A stretch of DNA of 64,000 bases from Megalobrama amblycephala. Lineage: Eukaryota; Chordata; Actinopteri; Cypriniformes; Xenocyprididae. Position 1 is the stretch's first letter; each line of letters begins with the position of its first letter. The translations under genes were made by a program, and so were the position numbers. The stretch spans positions 16,493,546 through 16,557,545 of the forward strand of contig NC_063045.1 in assembly GCF_018812025.1 (NCBI RefSeq), read 5' to 3'. Under the pieces are notes generated by a model. The model was not told where the DNA came from. It saw only the letters and a program-made list of their open reading frames with translations, and ran no database searches. Shown piece by piece: positions 22,612 through 34,400 of the stretch.

Positions 22612-25319
22612 AAACAGTATTTTTCAGTATCTTTTTAATCTTTTTTTAAATTTAAAAATATACTAATTAAGGTTTTTTATGTCCTGGGTTGCCTCTTTTT
22701 TTTTTGGTCCATGTTATTTGTACTTCCCACAAATAATTGATGTATTTTGATCATTTCCCAGAGCCAGACAGCTTTTCCATCTTCTCCCACGTGTCTCATC
22801 CTGACCCCAACCAGAGAGCTGGCCATTCAGATAGAGACGCAGACGAAAGAGCTGGTGATGGGTCTGCCGAACATGAGAACTGCCCTGCTGGTGGGTGGGA
22901 TGCCTTTACCTCCTCAGCTGCATCGACTCAAGCAGAAGATCAAGGTACTTTTGGGTAAAGTTTAGGGTAATGTTTGTCAGTTCAGAATCCACAACACCTT
23001 ATTTGTTCAATTCTTCCTTTGTCCAGATTGTAATAGCCACTCCAGGACGCCTCATTGAGATCCTGAAACAGAAGGCTGTACGGCTGGATGATGTCAGGGC
23101 CATTGTGGTTGATGAGGTAAGCATCCATGCGTCCATCCATCCATCCATCCATATTTTAATCAGTGTAATTATTAATATAATTTTCAAAAACATTCAAAGG
23201 CAGATACCATGCTGAAGATGGGATTCCAGCAACAGGTTCTTGAAATTTTGGAGCACGTCCCTGAAGACCATCAGACGCTGTTGACGTCAGCCACCATTCC
23301 CACAGGAACGGAACAGCTAGCTGCTCGTCTCACCCGTGACCCTGTGAGCATAACCATTGGACGGAAGAACCAACCCTGCGCCAACGTTCGGCAGATCGTC
23401 CTCTGGGTGGAGGAGCCGTCAAAGAAAAAGAAGCTTTTTGAGATTTTAAATGTAAGTTTACTGTAGAAACTACACTCAAAATTGACCCCATTTGCTTTCT
23501 TGATGCAAGTTTTTGTGCACGATTCATCTGTGGAAATGCGTCACATTTTGATTTTAAAAAAGAATATTCAGATTTGCTATACAGATTTGCCTGCTGTCGA
23601 GTCGACTGACTTGTTGACAGAAATGCATTTACAGTGGAAGTCTGTGGGGCAGTCTTTGCCGTTGTGTCTTACCCTCCTCTCCAGAGGAAATGGGCGGGTC
23701 CTCAAATGGCTTTGCTCCAGGAAAAGTAGCAACGGCTTACCAGGGACACAAAGCAGGAAAGCATTTTATAAATCACAACCTGTGGGCAAAAAATTCCCAG
23801 CTAGCTATTCAAATAAACACATACGTACATACATATATTAGTATAATATGTAATATTTTAGAATAATTGTCCATCAGACATAGTGTATAACAACTAATAA
23901 ATATGAATTCATAAATATGAAATAACACAATTGATAAATAATATTAATTGAAAAATATGAAATGAACAAATACAATTCTTTATTTATATTATTTAATATT
24001 TTAGAATAATAAATAACAAATGATAAATATGAAATTAAATATATGAATAATTATGTTTAATATTAGAATGATCCATTAAAAATATGAAATAGCATAATTG
24101 ATAAAAATAAATGTATAAATGTGAAATTAAATAAACTAATAAATACATGCATAGATAAATACATTAATATTATGCGTAATATTTTAGAATAATTGTCCAT
24201 CAATAATATGAATCTACATAAGTGAATTTATAAATGTGAAATTAAGTAAAAAAGTAAATAAATACATTTTATTAATTTTATATTTAATATATTTTAGCAT
24301 AATTGTCCATAAAATATGAAATGGCATAATTTAAGTTTTAGAATTAGAACTTTTTTGTAAATTCAACAGAAACTGTTTTACAGCAGAAACAAACAGAAAG
24401 TGAAAGCTATATTTTTGTTTTATTTACTATTAATATTTGTACATTGTTTCATTTCCACTTCATCTATAATTTTCGTTTATATTAGATTATTGGGTTTGCT
24501 TTAGTAGGATATTATCTAAATTATGGCTTTTTGTGTGTTCACAGGACAGAAAGCTCTACCAGCCGCCGGTGGTTGTATTCGTAGACTGCAAACTTGGGGC
24601 CGATCTGCTGTGTGAAGCTGTGCAAAAGGTCATGGGCTTAAACGCAGTCGCCATCCACTCGGACAAGACGCAGTGGGAACGCAACAAAATTGTAAAGGTA
24701 ATGCAAAAAATGTTTTTTAAAAGCAGCCCACAAATGTCCAAAAGTATAATTTTTATTGAACTTCCCACAAAGATGGGAAAAAAAATCATTTCCCAGAGCC
24801 AAACTGCTTCTCCGTCTTTTCCCACGTGTTGGTGTTTTGTAGGGTCTACTCGAGGGTCAGTTTGAAGTAGTAATCAGCACTGGTATTCTTGGAAGAGGGC
24901 TGGACCTGGTCAATGTTAAGCTGGTAGTGAACTTTGACATGCCAGCTAACATGGATGAATATGTTCATCAGGTATGAAGTGTTTTATATAAAACACTTAA
25001 ACATTGAAGGTTCATTTCTTTAATGATACACTATGTTTGAACCTTTTAGATTGGTCGAGCTGGTAGACTGGGCCACAGAGGCACCGCCATCACCTTCATG
25101 AATAACAACAACAAACGGCTGTTTCTGGACATTGTGAACCGAGTGAAGCCCACCGGCTCCATACTGCCACCACAACTTCTCAACTCACCCCATCTGTTCG
25201 AACAGCAGAGGAGAGCCAAACAGAGGAGCAACCATGGAGAGGAGGACGACATCATCGGAACCAAGAGCAACCTCATCGACATCATCAGGAAGCATGACAA
25301 AAGAGCTGCTAGGAAATAA
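20035..25319 (+). CDS. ddx59: DDX59, zinc-finger HIT and DEAD-box ATP-dependent RNA helicase
   Basis: Exons: 20035-20775, 22762-22944, 23027-23116, 23200-23451, 24545-24697, 24843-24971, 25050-25319. All are phase 0 and total 605 aa (human 619). The start gives [11 protein letters not shown], the family N-terminus. An acidic Glu-rich region (about 45-66) precedes a HIT zinc finger (C85, C88, C96, C104, C108, H112). Helicase motifs: Q motif GYEAPTPIQ (202-210), Walker A DTGSGKT (228-234), PTREL (263-267), TPGR (313-316), DEAD (337-340, split by intron 3), SAT (368-370), [10 protein letters not shown] (485-494), HQIGRAGR (515-522). The Q in place of R in the last motif is normal for DDX59. The protein unwinds RNA; human mutations cause orofaciodigital syndrome V. 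It is adjacent to kif14 in the same orientation, as in human. Confidence 0.97.
20817..21133. mobile_element. Inverted-repeat MITE in ddx59 intron 1, eroded ends
   Basis: 'atagttcacccccctttacac' at the left and 'gagtgaactgcctctttaag' at the right are diverged ends. The interior 'cctgtatgaatttctttctt' and 'agaatgttggtaaccaaa' pair with inverted counterparts at about 21000-21085. Same subfamily as 55239-55579. Confidence 0.7.
21149..21735. mobile_element. TTAA-type palindromic MITE in ddx59 intron 1
   Basis: TTAA is present on both sides, with ends AGGGTTAGTTCACCC and GGGTGAACTAACCCT. The right arm is the same sequence as the fragment at 1-302. 587 bp, non-coding. Confidence 0.85.
21737..21965 (+). 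repeat. Dispersed cyprinid repeat, uninterrupted copy
   Basis: Contains 'gcagattgattcaaagcagc', then 'atcacattaataagcaggaa' and 'agctgtaaagcagctctaca'. It is the empty-site counterpart of the interrupted copy at 5589-6562. Confidence 0.65.
22520..22606. repeat. Simple repeats A-run, (TAAA)n and (TA)n in ddx59 intron 1
   Basis: An A-run is followed by (ATAA)n and then about 18 TA dinucleotides. Confidence 0.9.
23845..24340 (+). repeat. Diverged AT-rich minisatellite in ddx59 intron 4
   Basis: Imperfect repeats of 'gtaatattttagaataattg' followed by 'aatatgaaat' and 'cataattgataaa' words, with clear restarts near 23849, 23990, 24056, 24177 and 24287. The unit length varies. Confidence 0.65.
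24761..24829 (+). pseudogene. Intronic partial copy of ddx59 exon 2 acceptor and 5' end
   Basis: 69 bp in intron 5 resemble 22723-22794, which spans the intron 1/exon 2 junction. Shared blocks are 'cttcccacaaa', 'atcatttcccagagcca', then 'gctt.tcc.tctt.tcccac' and 'gtgt'. About 28 of 33 exon-derived bases match. The copied acceptor CCCAG is intact and lies only about 45 bp before the real exon 6 acceptor. The copy keeps an open frame into exon 6 only up to an in-frame TAG near the real acceptor, so its use should be harmful. Confidence 0.75.
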
Positions 25320-25377
25320 CCAGCAAATATATTTTATTGTTAAAGGTTTTGTTGCAACTTTTGTAATTTGTGTTTTC

Positions 25378-25383
25378 AATAAA
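25378..25383 (+). terminator. ddx59 polyadenylation signal
   Basis: AATAAA 59 bases after the ddx59 stop codon, giving a very short 3' UTR. Confidence 0.8.
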
Positions 25384-25649
25384 TGATGCAAATGTCTCTT
25401 CTGACTATTTCCGGTATAATAACATGCACAATAATCACATCACCTCACATTTTGAAATTGTTAGTAAAGTTAATGGAAAAGAATGTAAAAATACTATGGT
25501 GTAAACCTGTTAATTGGTTACTGTATCATATACAGTAAATCATACTATATTTCATATAGTATGAAATACTTTTAAAATATTGAAAAAATGTGTTTAGATA
25601 TTAAATTAAACTTTATAAATGACAGGGAATTTGTCATATTTAAGGTATG

Positions 25650-26584
25650 TACACTACCGCTCAAAAGTTTGGGATCGGTTAGATTTTTAATGTTTTTAAA
25701 AGAAGTTTCGTCTGCTCACCAAGGGTGCATTTACTTAATTAAAAATACAGTAAAAACAGTAATATTGTGAAATATTATTACAATTTAAAATTTTATTAAT
25801 AAAAGTTTTCTATTTTAAAATGTAATTTACTCTTGTGTTGGCAAAGCTGAATTTTCAGCATCATTACTCCAGTCTTCAGTGTCACATGATCCTTCAGAAA
25901 TCATTCTAATATGTCGATTTGCTGCTCAAGAAACATTTAATGTGTACAATTGTACAAAATATTTGTGTACAATATTTTTTTCAGGATTCTTTTATGAATA
26001 GAAAGTTCAAAAGAACAGTGTTTATCTGAAATCTAATCTTTTGTAACATTATAAATGTCACTTTTGATTGATTTAATGCATCCTTGCTGAATAAAAGTGT
26101 TACTTTCTTTCATTTCTTTTAAAAAATAAATAAATAAATAAAAATTCTTACTGACCCCAAACTTTTGAACGGTAGTGTAAAATGTTACAAAAGCTTTGTA
26201 TTTCAGATAAATGCTGTTCTTTTGAACTTTCTATTCATCAAGGAATCCTGAAAAAAAAAAGTACACAACTGTTTTCAACATTGATAATAATAACAAATGT
26301 TTCTTGAGGAACTAATCATCATATTAGAATGATTTCTGAAGGATCATGTGACACTGAAGACTGGAGTAATGGTGCTGAAAATTCAGCTTTGACATCATAA
26401 GAATAAATTACTTTGTAAAATATATTCAAGTATAAAACAGTTATTTTAAATTGTAATAATTTTTGACAATATTACTGTTTTTGCTGTATTTTTAATTAAA
26501 TAAATTAAGCCTTGGTGAGCAGACAAAACTTCTTTTAAAAACATTAAAAATATTACTGATCCCAAACTTTTGAGCGGTAGTGTA
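25650..26584. mobile_element. Compound fold-back TA element between ddx59 and kif14
   Basis: The outer ends are identical inverted repeats (CACTACCGCTCAAAAGTTTG) flanked by TA, as for Tc1/mariner elements. A full unit-type right end (CAAACTTTTGAACGGTAGTG, ending 26179) sits in the middle. The sequence after it (26180-26584) is an inverted copy of the left part of the unit, sharing 'cagtcttcagtgtcacatga' and 'tcaggattc'. It is non-coding. A further diverged copy lies at 32577-32956. Confidence 0.75.
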
Positions 26585-27240
26585 TATAGTAAAAATGTAA
26601 AACAAGTTTTTTTTTTTTTTAAATAAACTGTAAATAGAATAAAAAATACAGTGCCAAAATGAGAAAAGAATGATTATAGTCAGTGTTGCGCCATGTTTAA
26701 TTTTCGACAGGAATGAAAACGAGGCTGTGAGGAATTTAACGTCTTTCCGAATAAAACTTTAATAAATCTCCATAAAACAGTTTTAAAAGTTGTGACTTGT
26801 GAAAATGAAGTGATCTAGGACCTTTATACAGCAAGCTACTGTAAAAACTACGTCCTCACAACCTCGTTTTTATCTGCGTTAAATTTACGTCTAACCTGAA
26901 GGTCTATAAGTAATAACGTGTAAAAGACAATTAAGCTGTAAAACGAAGTTTATTATTTAAATAAGCATAAACTGAAGACAGTAAAATAAAGATTACCGCA
27001 ATGTCGAAATAAATTAAATAGTTTTTCACATTACAGTAAATGTAAATGGTGAGAAATGCGCTTTTTATGTGCCTAAAATATCGCAATAAGAAATGTATTC
27101 GTGTTAATACCATACAAAAGTGCTTTATTTCTGCCTTCTCATTTTCGGCTGAAACACCCCGTTCTCAGGCTTGGAGATTCACCCGTACTCTGCCATCTGT
27201 TGGTTGGTGGGTGTTACTGCGTGCCCTGGCGTCAGTCTGA
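26585..27240. other. Intergenic sequence upstream of kif14
   Basis: AT-rich, with a T-run at about 26610-26622. No exon or named repeat was recognised. It may include distal kif14 promoter. Confidence 0.4.
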
Positions 27241-27627
27241 ACTGACCAATCACAGCACGCCTACTGTTTTTGAATTAGAGCGGCGGTATGGCGGAGTGTG
27301 AACAGCGAGTTATTGTTGTTATTTAGCGATGTACAGTCTGTTACTTTCTCAACATTAAAACGGAAGTAAACGGGAAGAAGAAATGACTGCGATTTTAATC
27401 CGTAAACAAAATAACTTTTAATTTACAAAACGATTGTTTAATGACAGGATATCAACACTTGCAGGTCAGTTTTAGTTATGTGTTTACGTCAATATGTATT
27501 TTTAAATAAATTGACAGGTTATTCACCTCGTTATTATAAAACAATGAAGACATTTGTGGACTGAAGTATATGCGGGGCAATCTTAAAACAATTTTATATT
27601 CAAAAGTGTTATGTTTGGACCTATTAA
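27241..27627 (+). promoter_or_regulatory. kif14 promoter and 5' UTR: CCAAT box plus CHR
   Basis: A CCAAT box (GACCAATCAC, CCAAT at 27246-27250) is followed 18 bp later by TTTGAA (27269-27274), a match to the cell-cycle homology region used by DREAM/MuvB complexes. This pair is typical of G2/M genes, and KIF14 is a known mitotic gene. CAG followed by GTCAGT at 27464 could be a 5' UTR splice donor; no sure acceptor was seen. A 6-codon upstream frame (27611-27631) ends over the kif14 start codon. Confidence 0.55.
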
Positions 27628-28445
27628 ATGATGGATGGATCAAAAGAGGAGAACACATCATCTTTTAATAAAACAAAAGAAGTGAACAGGACTTATGTTG
27701 TCTCAGCACTCACAAAATGTGGAGAAAACACATTTAAAACACCATCTTCTGGCAGACTCACTCTTCAGAGAAAACCCAGCAAACCCCATGTAAACCACCA
27801 TGAAGAAACCACACAAGAGAACCAAAGAGGAGAGAAACGTCTGACCCTTCAGCGCCGGACAAGAACGGGGTCCATCAGCAGAACCAAAGTCCTGACCGAA
27901 CCCAATCCAGCACCATCTTCAGCAAAAGAGTCCCATGAAACTATCAAAACACCTGGGAAAACCTCATGTGGTGCTCACAAAACAAGTTCTGAGAAGGTCA
28001 GTGCCACCCATAATGAGGGTAAAACCATTTCAACACCTACAAGAAGAACCCAGTTTGAGAAATTAAGTGTCAAGAGGGACGTCTTTGAGAGGTTGGCTGG
28101 TAAAGATGCATCTAGACCCACACCTACAAAGAACACATCTGCTGGAAGACAGAAGCCACCACAGATGAGCACCGAAACTGGCAGATCAGCATGTGGCGCA
28201 ACCAGTGAGAAGGTTCCGATTGGTGGTTTAAATAGGCACATGACACCCGCATCACATTCAGCACAGGTGAGGAGACCTACCACCCTAATGAGCTCCACAG
28301 CTCATGGAGGAACGAGAGCTTCTAGAACCACTGCTGCTGAAGGACATGTTCCTCCTGAAGCTGTGAGCAGAACAAGTGCTCAAGAACTGAAGATGGAGAA
28401 CAGTACGGTCACTGTTGCAGTTCGAGTTAGACCTTTCAGTTCAAG
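27628..28445 (+). CDS. kif14: kif14 coding exon 1: N-terminal tail and start of motor
   Basis: 818 bp, residues 1-272 plus two bases. Two ATGs in a row (MMDGSKEEN) start the frame. Low-complexity basic Ser/Thr/Lys-rich sequence has two LTLQR-containing blocks (RLTLQRKPS and RLTLQRRTR, about 48 and 71). In mammals this tail binds PRC1 and F-actin. The end, [14 protein letters not shown], is beta-strand 1 of the kinesin motor. It is the only long exon, typical of KIF14. Confidence 0.95.
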
Positions 28446-31400
28446 GTAAGAAATTGTTTTTAAACTTTTATTTTGGCTGCATGTTGATTAGTATACAAAT
28501 TTGTTACTTAAAAAAAAAAAAAAACGTAATAAAAAGGTGAGTTCGGCCTGTCTGACTGTATAAAATAATAACTATTGCGAGAAAATTCTAAATAGTTTTA
28601 GTATTTAGTTTGACCTGAACATTTTAATATTATAATAATGTTAATTATTACAATAATAATATACATATAATAATGTATAATGTACTATTATATAATTAAT
28701 TAATATAATTATTTTAGAGGACAATGCCACTTATTTGTACTTAAAGTTTCACTTCATTGTGTCCGCAGGGAGAAGAATGAGAAAGCCCGTCAGGTGATCT
28801 TCATGGACAACCAAGAAACTTTAGTGCAACATCCGGATACTAAACAAAACTACTCATTTACCTTTGACTTCTCTTTTTGCTCCATCAATGAATCGGATGC
28901 AAGTTTTGCAAGTCAGCAGATGGTTTATGAAAAACTGGCTCGGCCCTTGCTTGAAAGAGCATTTGAGGGATTTAACACTTGTCTTTTTGCCTACGGCCAA
29001 ACAGGTTCTGGAAAGTCCTACACGTAAGTGACGTTTCTCTTTGACACTGTGTTTTTAATAAATATTCAAAACTACTTAAAGGAAAAACGGCTTACTATTT
29101 ACATCAATAATTTTTAAGTGTCATTTTGGATGTTTTCTAGTATGATGGGTTTTGGTGAAGAGGCTGGAGTTATTCCCAGATTCTGCGAGGAGCTTTTCTC
29201 AAGATTGTCCAGAACTGAAACCAAAGAGGTTACTACTGTCACATACAATAATTATTCATTTACAGTTTATGGATGAATTATAATTATAGTGTGTTTAACC
29301 TTTTTAAATGCAAGTTTATTTATTTTAAAGATCTCTTGCCATCTGGAGATGAGCTATTTTGAGATTTACAATGAGAAAATCCATGATTTGCTGGTGGCAA
29401 AGGACGAACAAAACCTGAAGAAAATGCCTGTAAGTACAACTACTCAATAAAACGCATTAAATGCTACAAACGTCATGTTGTTTCTTTGTTTTCCTAATTG
29501 ATGAGCAATTCCATTCTTTTCATGTCTTTTCCAGTTGCGTGTCAGAGAACATCCCGTTTACGGGCCTTATGTTGCAGACCTGTCCACGTAAGCAAACATT
29601 TAAACCAAACACCACGGTTACTATACTCATGGAAAACCAGAGAATTTTTTTATTGTTTTTATTTTGTTAGTTTTGTTTAGTTTCCTAGTTTTGTTTGGTT
29701 TGGTTGTTTTGGTTTTGGTTTGGATTTGGTTGTTTTTGTTTTGGTTTGGATTCAGTTGTTTTGGTTGGTTTTGGTTGTTTTGTTATTTTGTTGTGTTGTA
29801 GTTTTGTTTGGTTTTGGTTTGTTTTAGTTTGGATTCAGTTGTTTTGGTTGTTTTAGTAATTTTGTTGTCTTATTGTTTTAGTTTTGTTATTTTGTTGTGC
29901 TATTGATTTGGCTTGTTATTTTATTGTGTTGTAGTTTTGGTTGTTTTTGTTGTTTTTATTTTTTGTTATTGATATGGTTTGGTCTTTATTTTGTAGTGTT
30001 GTAGTGTTTGTTTGGATCCGACTGTTTTGGTTTGGATTCAGTTGTTTTTTTTTCTTTGTTTTTTTTGTTATTTTGTTGTGTTGTACTTTTTTGTTTATTT
30101 TGTTGTGTTATTGATTTGTTATTTTTTGCATTTGGTTGTTTTTTTTTTATTATTTTGTTGTGTTATTTTGTTTTGGATTCGGTTGTTTTTGTTTAGTTTT
30201 GTGCTGCTGTTACTAATCTTTATGCTCTCTTTCAGGAATGTAGTCACATCCTATGCTGATATTCGGGTAATTTACATTTGCATTTCTGTTAACTTTATAC
30301 ATTCAAAGCCCATTTTTTTAATGTGTTTAACTATTAATACAACTTCCTTTTTCCCTATGTCATCTTCTAAGACTTGGCTTGAACTCGGTAACAAACAGAG
30401 AGCCACGGCCGCCACCGGCATGAACGATAAAAGCTCCAGATCGCACTCTGTTTTCACTCTGGTCATGACGCAAACTAAAGTAAGACCTTTAGATTTATTT
30501 GGTTACATTTGTCCTATTGAAGTGAGATGCTACTTTTACTTCAAGCAGCAAATTAATAGTTTATTAATGCATTTGTGATGGTTATGTTCATATGATGTTG
30601 TTTGCATGTGCACAGACTGAGTTTGTGGAGGAAGAGGAGCACGATCACTACATCACCAGCCGGATCAATCTGGTAGATTTGGCAGGAAGTGAGCGCTGTA
30701 CTTCAGCCCAGACCAGTGGAGACCGGCTCAGGGTAATCCAGCATCCAATAGCTCTGTTTATTCTGTGTCATGATTACCCATAATGCATTCTGCTGCTTAC
30801 TGTTCTGTACATGTTAATAGGGGCATATATATTTGCTCTGACAATGATTGGATTATGATTCTTTATGAAATAATGCAATGCATCATGAAATCTTAAGTTG
30901 GACAATTTATTTATTTTTCCCAGGAGGGAGCAAGTATCAACAAGTCTCTACTCACTCTGGGAAAGGTGATTTCGTCGCTCTCGGAACAGACTCAGAGCAG
31001 AAAGAAAGTCTTCATCCCATACAGAGAGTCAGTGCTCACATGGTGAGAAACTTTTGCTTATGAGTTCGTTTTGATTTATATAATATTTCACTGCTGTTTT
31101 ATTAGTTCAACTAAAACAATCAAAAAACAGCTACAACACAAAACAGCTTCTGCAATATAATGTATTTTCACACCCATGATGTTTTATTTTTATTTATTAA
31201 TTTCCCCACCCATTAATGATATTCTGATTTATAAAATGGAAACAAAATTTTAAATATTTTGATGAAAGAAAACAAACGGGTGCTGATGAATTGTGCACAA
31301 TAAGACCAGCAACTTTTGTTAATTTTCATTAAATGTAAAATATAGCATAACATGCAAGATATATTGCTGTCAAAAGAAACAGAAGTGCTTCAGCTCCCTC

Positions 31401-34400
31401 TTGTGTTCAGGTTACTGAAGGAAAGCCTCGGTGGGAACTCCAAGACAGCCATGATCGCCACCCTGAGCCCTGCAGCCAGTAGCATGGACGAGAGCCTGAG
31501 CACGCTGCGTTACGCCCAGCAGGCCCGTATGATCATTAACATTGCCAAAGTCAACGAGGACACCAACGCCAAACTGATCCGAGGTCAGTCACCTGTGTTT
31601 AACTGTGTTACATCTGTTAATTCTGTTGGTGTTTATACTCCATCAGCTGTCATAACCAACAATAACGTACCAGCACAGCTCTCCTCTAGAGGGCAGTAAT
31701 TCACTAATGTGTATGTGTGTTGTGTACAGCCACTGACAGCAATAAAATATCCACCATTTAATTTTTTTATTTATTATTATTTTCTTTGCATAGATAATTT
31801 GAATGTGTATGACATGTAACATATGTTATGACATGTAACATATTTCATGAACCTGTGTGTCCAGAGCTGAAAGCAGAGGTGGAGAAGCTCCGTGCGGCTC
31901 AGATGAGCTCTCAGGGCATCGAGCCTGAGAAAATGAGACTGTTTCAGCAAGAGATTGCCACTCTTAAGACTAAACTCTGTCAACAGGAGCACGAAATGGC
32001 TGAGGCTCACAGGTGCGTGGATATAAACTACAAAAATCAGTGTTATGACTATGAAAATGAAAATAAAAATAAATGAAGTGTTGTTCACAACCTATTTTAT
32101 TTTTGAATGTAACAGTTTATTTAAAAGGTTAGTTCACCCAAAAATTTTTCATTAATTACTCACCCTAATGTCATTCCAAACCCATAAGACCTTCATTCAT
32201 CATCGGAACACAAATGAAAATTTTTTTGATGAAATCAGAGAGCTTTCTGTTCCCTCTGTTCTGAAGATGAACGAAGGTCTTATGGGTGTGGAATGACATG
32301 AGGGTGAGTAATTGTTGACAGCATTTTTGGGTGAGGTTACAAGAATGGAGCAGAAATATTTAAAGAATAAATTACATTTTTTTTTTAATCCCTTTTATTT
32401 TCATTGTGCAGCTTATTGATAATAATCGACAATCATTTTTTGTGAACTTGTTTTTAAATGGTGTAAATGGCATACTTTTTATTAGTACTATTATTCAAAT
32501 TTAAATATAATTATGATAATTTATGTGATGTTTGATTATAAAATAACATGATTATACATTTATTATAATATATAACTTTTATTCAGCAAGGATGTATTAT
32601 ACTGAACAAAAGTGAGAGTAAAGACATTATAATATTACAAAAAAAAGCAGCACAACTGTTTTCAACATTGATAATCATAATCAATGTTTCTTGAGCAGCA
32701 AATCAGCATATTAGAATGATTTCTGACGGATCATGTGACACTGAGGACTGGAGTAATAATGCTGAAAATTCAGCTTTGCCATCACAGGAATACATTTTAT
32801 TTTAAAAAGTATTCAAAGAGAAGTTATTTTAAATTGTTTTAATAAAATGTTTTTTTTATTATCAAATAAATAATACAACCTTAGTAAGCCTAAGTGACTT
32901 TTCATAAACATAAAAAAAAATCGTACTGACCCCAAAATTTTGAACCGTAGTATAGTTAAAAGTAATCAAGGCATGTTTTGTGCTCTGTTTTTCAGTAAGT
33001 GAAATTATGAATTGTAATATTTTACCTTTTATATGAACCAATATAAGAATTCATGTGAATAAACACCAATATTTACATAAATGTTTACTAAAATCTTGGA
33101 AGTATTCAGGCGTGACATGCCTCAAACACAACCGTAAGCTCTCTGATGTTCCTACTTCCTTTAAAATGCAAAAATTCAAGTCAGCGGGCCTGTAGCCAGA
33201 TAAGTTTGAGGATACAGAATATGGTTTTGGAACAGAACAAGCCGAAAGCACATTTCCTCACCGTCTCTGTGCTTGCTACAGTATTTTGATGTGGTCTCCG
33301 CTCAGCAGACGGGATGTTATGGGGTTGAAACATGTTTGGCTGTTTTCCCAACCACTGACATCAGTGGAAAAGTAAAGCCAGTTCAGACGGAATAGTCATT
33401 TTATTGTAAATATAATTATAATTTAATAAAAAAAAAAAACGAAGACAGTTTTTCCATTGGAATAGCATGCATAGATGCATGCATGGAATATTGTGCTTTT
33501 TTAATTAAAGTTATATTGAATTAATTTGAAACAATAAATAAACATATCATATATATGATAATTCCTAATGTATTTTATTTTTCTTTATATTTTATAATAA
33601 TATAAGATTTTGTCACAAACTTGCACTAAAACGTTTTACACAAATAAAATAAAAATTTTTCCCATCATTTAATATGTGCAGAACTTGGAAGGAAAAGCTG
33701 GAAGAGGCAGAAAGGAGGAAACGTGAGGAAACCAAGGAGCTGCAGGTAACGAACACTTGCAAATGACAGTCAGACCTCATTGTCTGATGGATCGATGAGC
33801 TTTTTCAAATGCGTTTCATGGCCATTTTCTTTCTTCTTCACTTTCTTCATCTGTTTTTTCTCTGTACCTCGTTCAGCGCTCCGGTGTCACCTTTAAAGTG
33901 GATAATCGGCTGCCTAACCTTGTGAACCTGAATGAGGATCCGCAGCTGTCAGAGATGCTGCTGTACATGATTAAAGAGGGCGAGACCAAGGTCGGCAAGC
34001 TCAAGTCTGAGTCGGCCCACGACATCCAGCTGTCTGGAGCTCTCATCGCTGATGAGCACTGGTGAGACAGATCACATACTAGCCCATTGATTTGTTTAAA
34101 AGGAACATATCATGTTAAAGGTACACTATGTAACTTTTTTGTTCAAAATGAACAGCATTTAAATAATGAGTCTTTCTTCCAAAATGTGTTTTTTGTCTTA
34201 CCCTGATTCACTATGGTAAACTTATTATGAGTGTTAATGTTTTAGACCTGAGGGGATGTCTCGTCATATCCGTAAATAGAAAAAAGTTGGCTACTTCTGA
34301 TGCAAATGTGGTGTGGTGGGAGTAGTATAGGTTAGTTCTCACAATGAGCGGCAAAGGTTGACATGGTCATGCTAAATCTCCAACTTCCAGGGAATCACTG

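Noticed and set aside
30008..30371. Hydrophobic Phe/Leu/Val-rich open frames in kif14 intron 5 and exon 6
   Set aside because: Low-complexity T/G intron; only 30236-30266 (and 30372 onward) is coding, in the kif14 frame.
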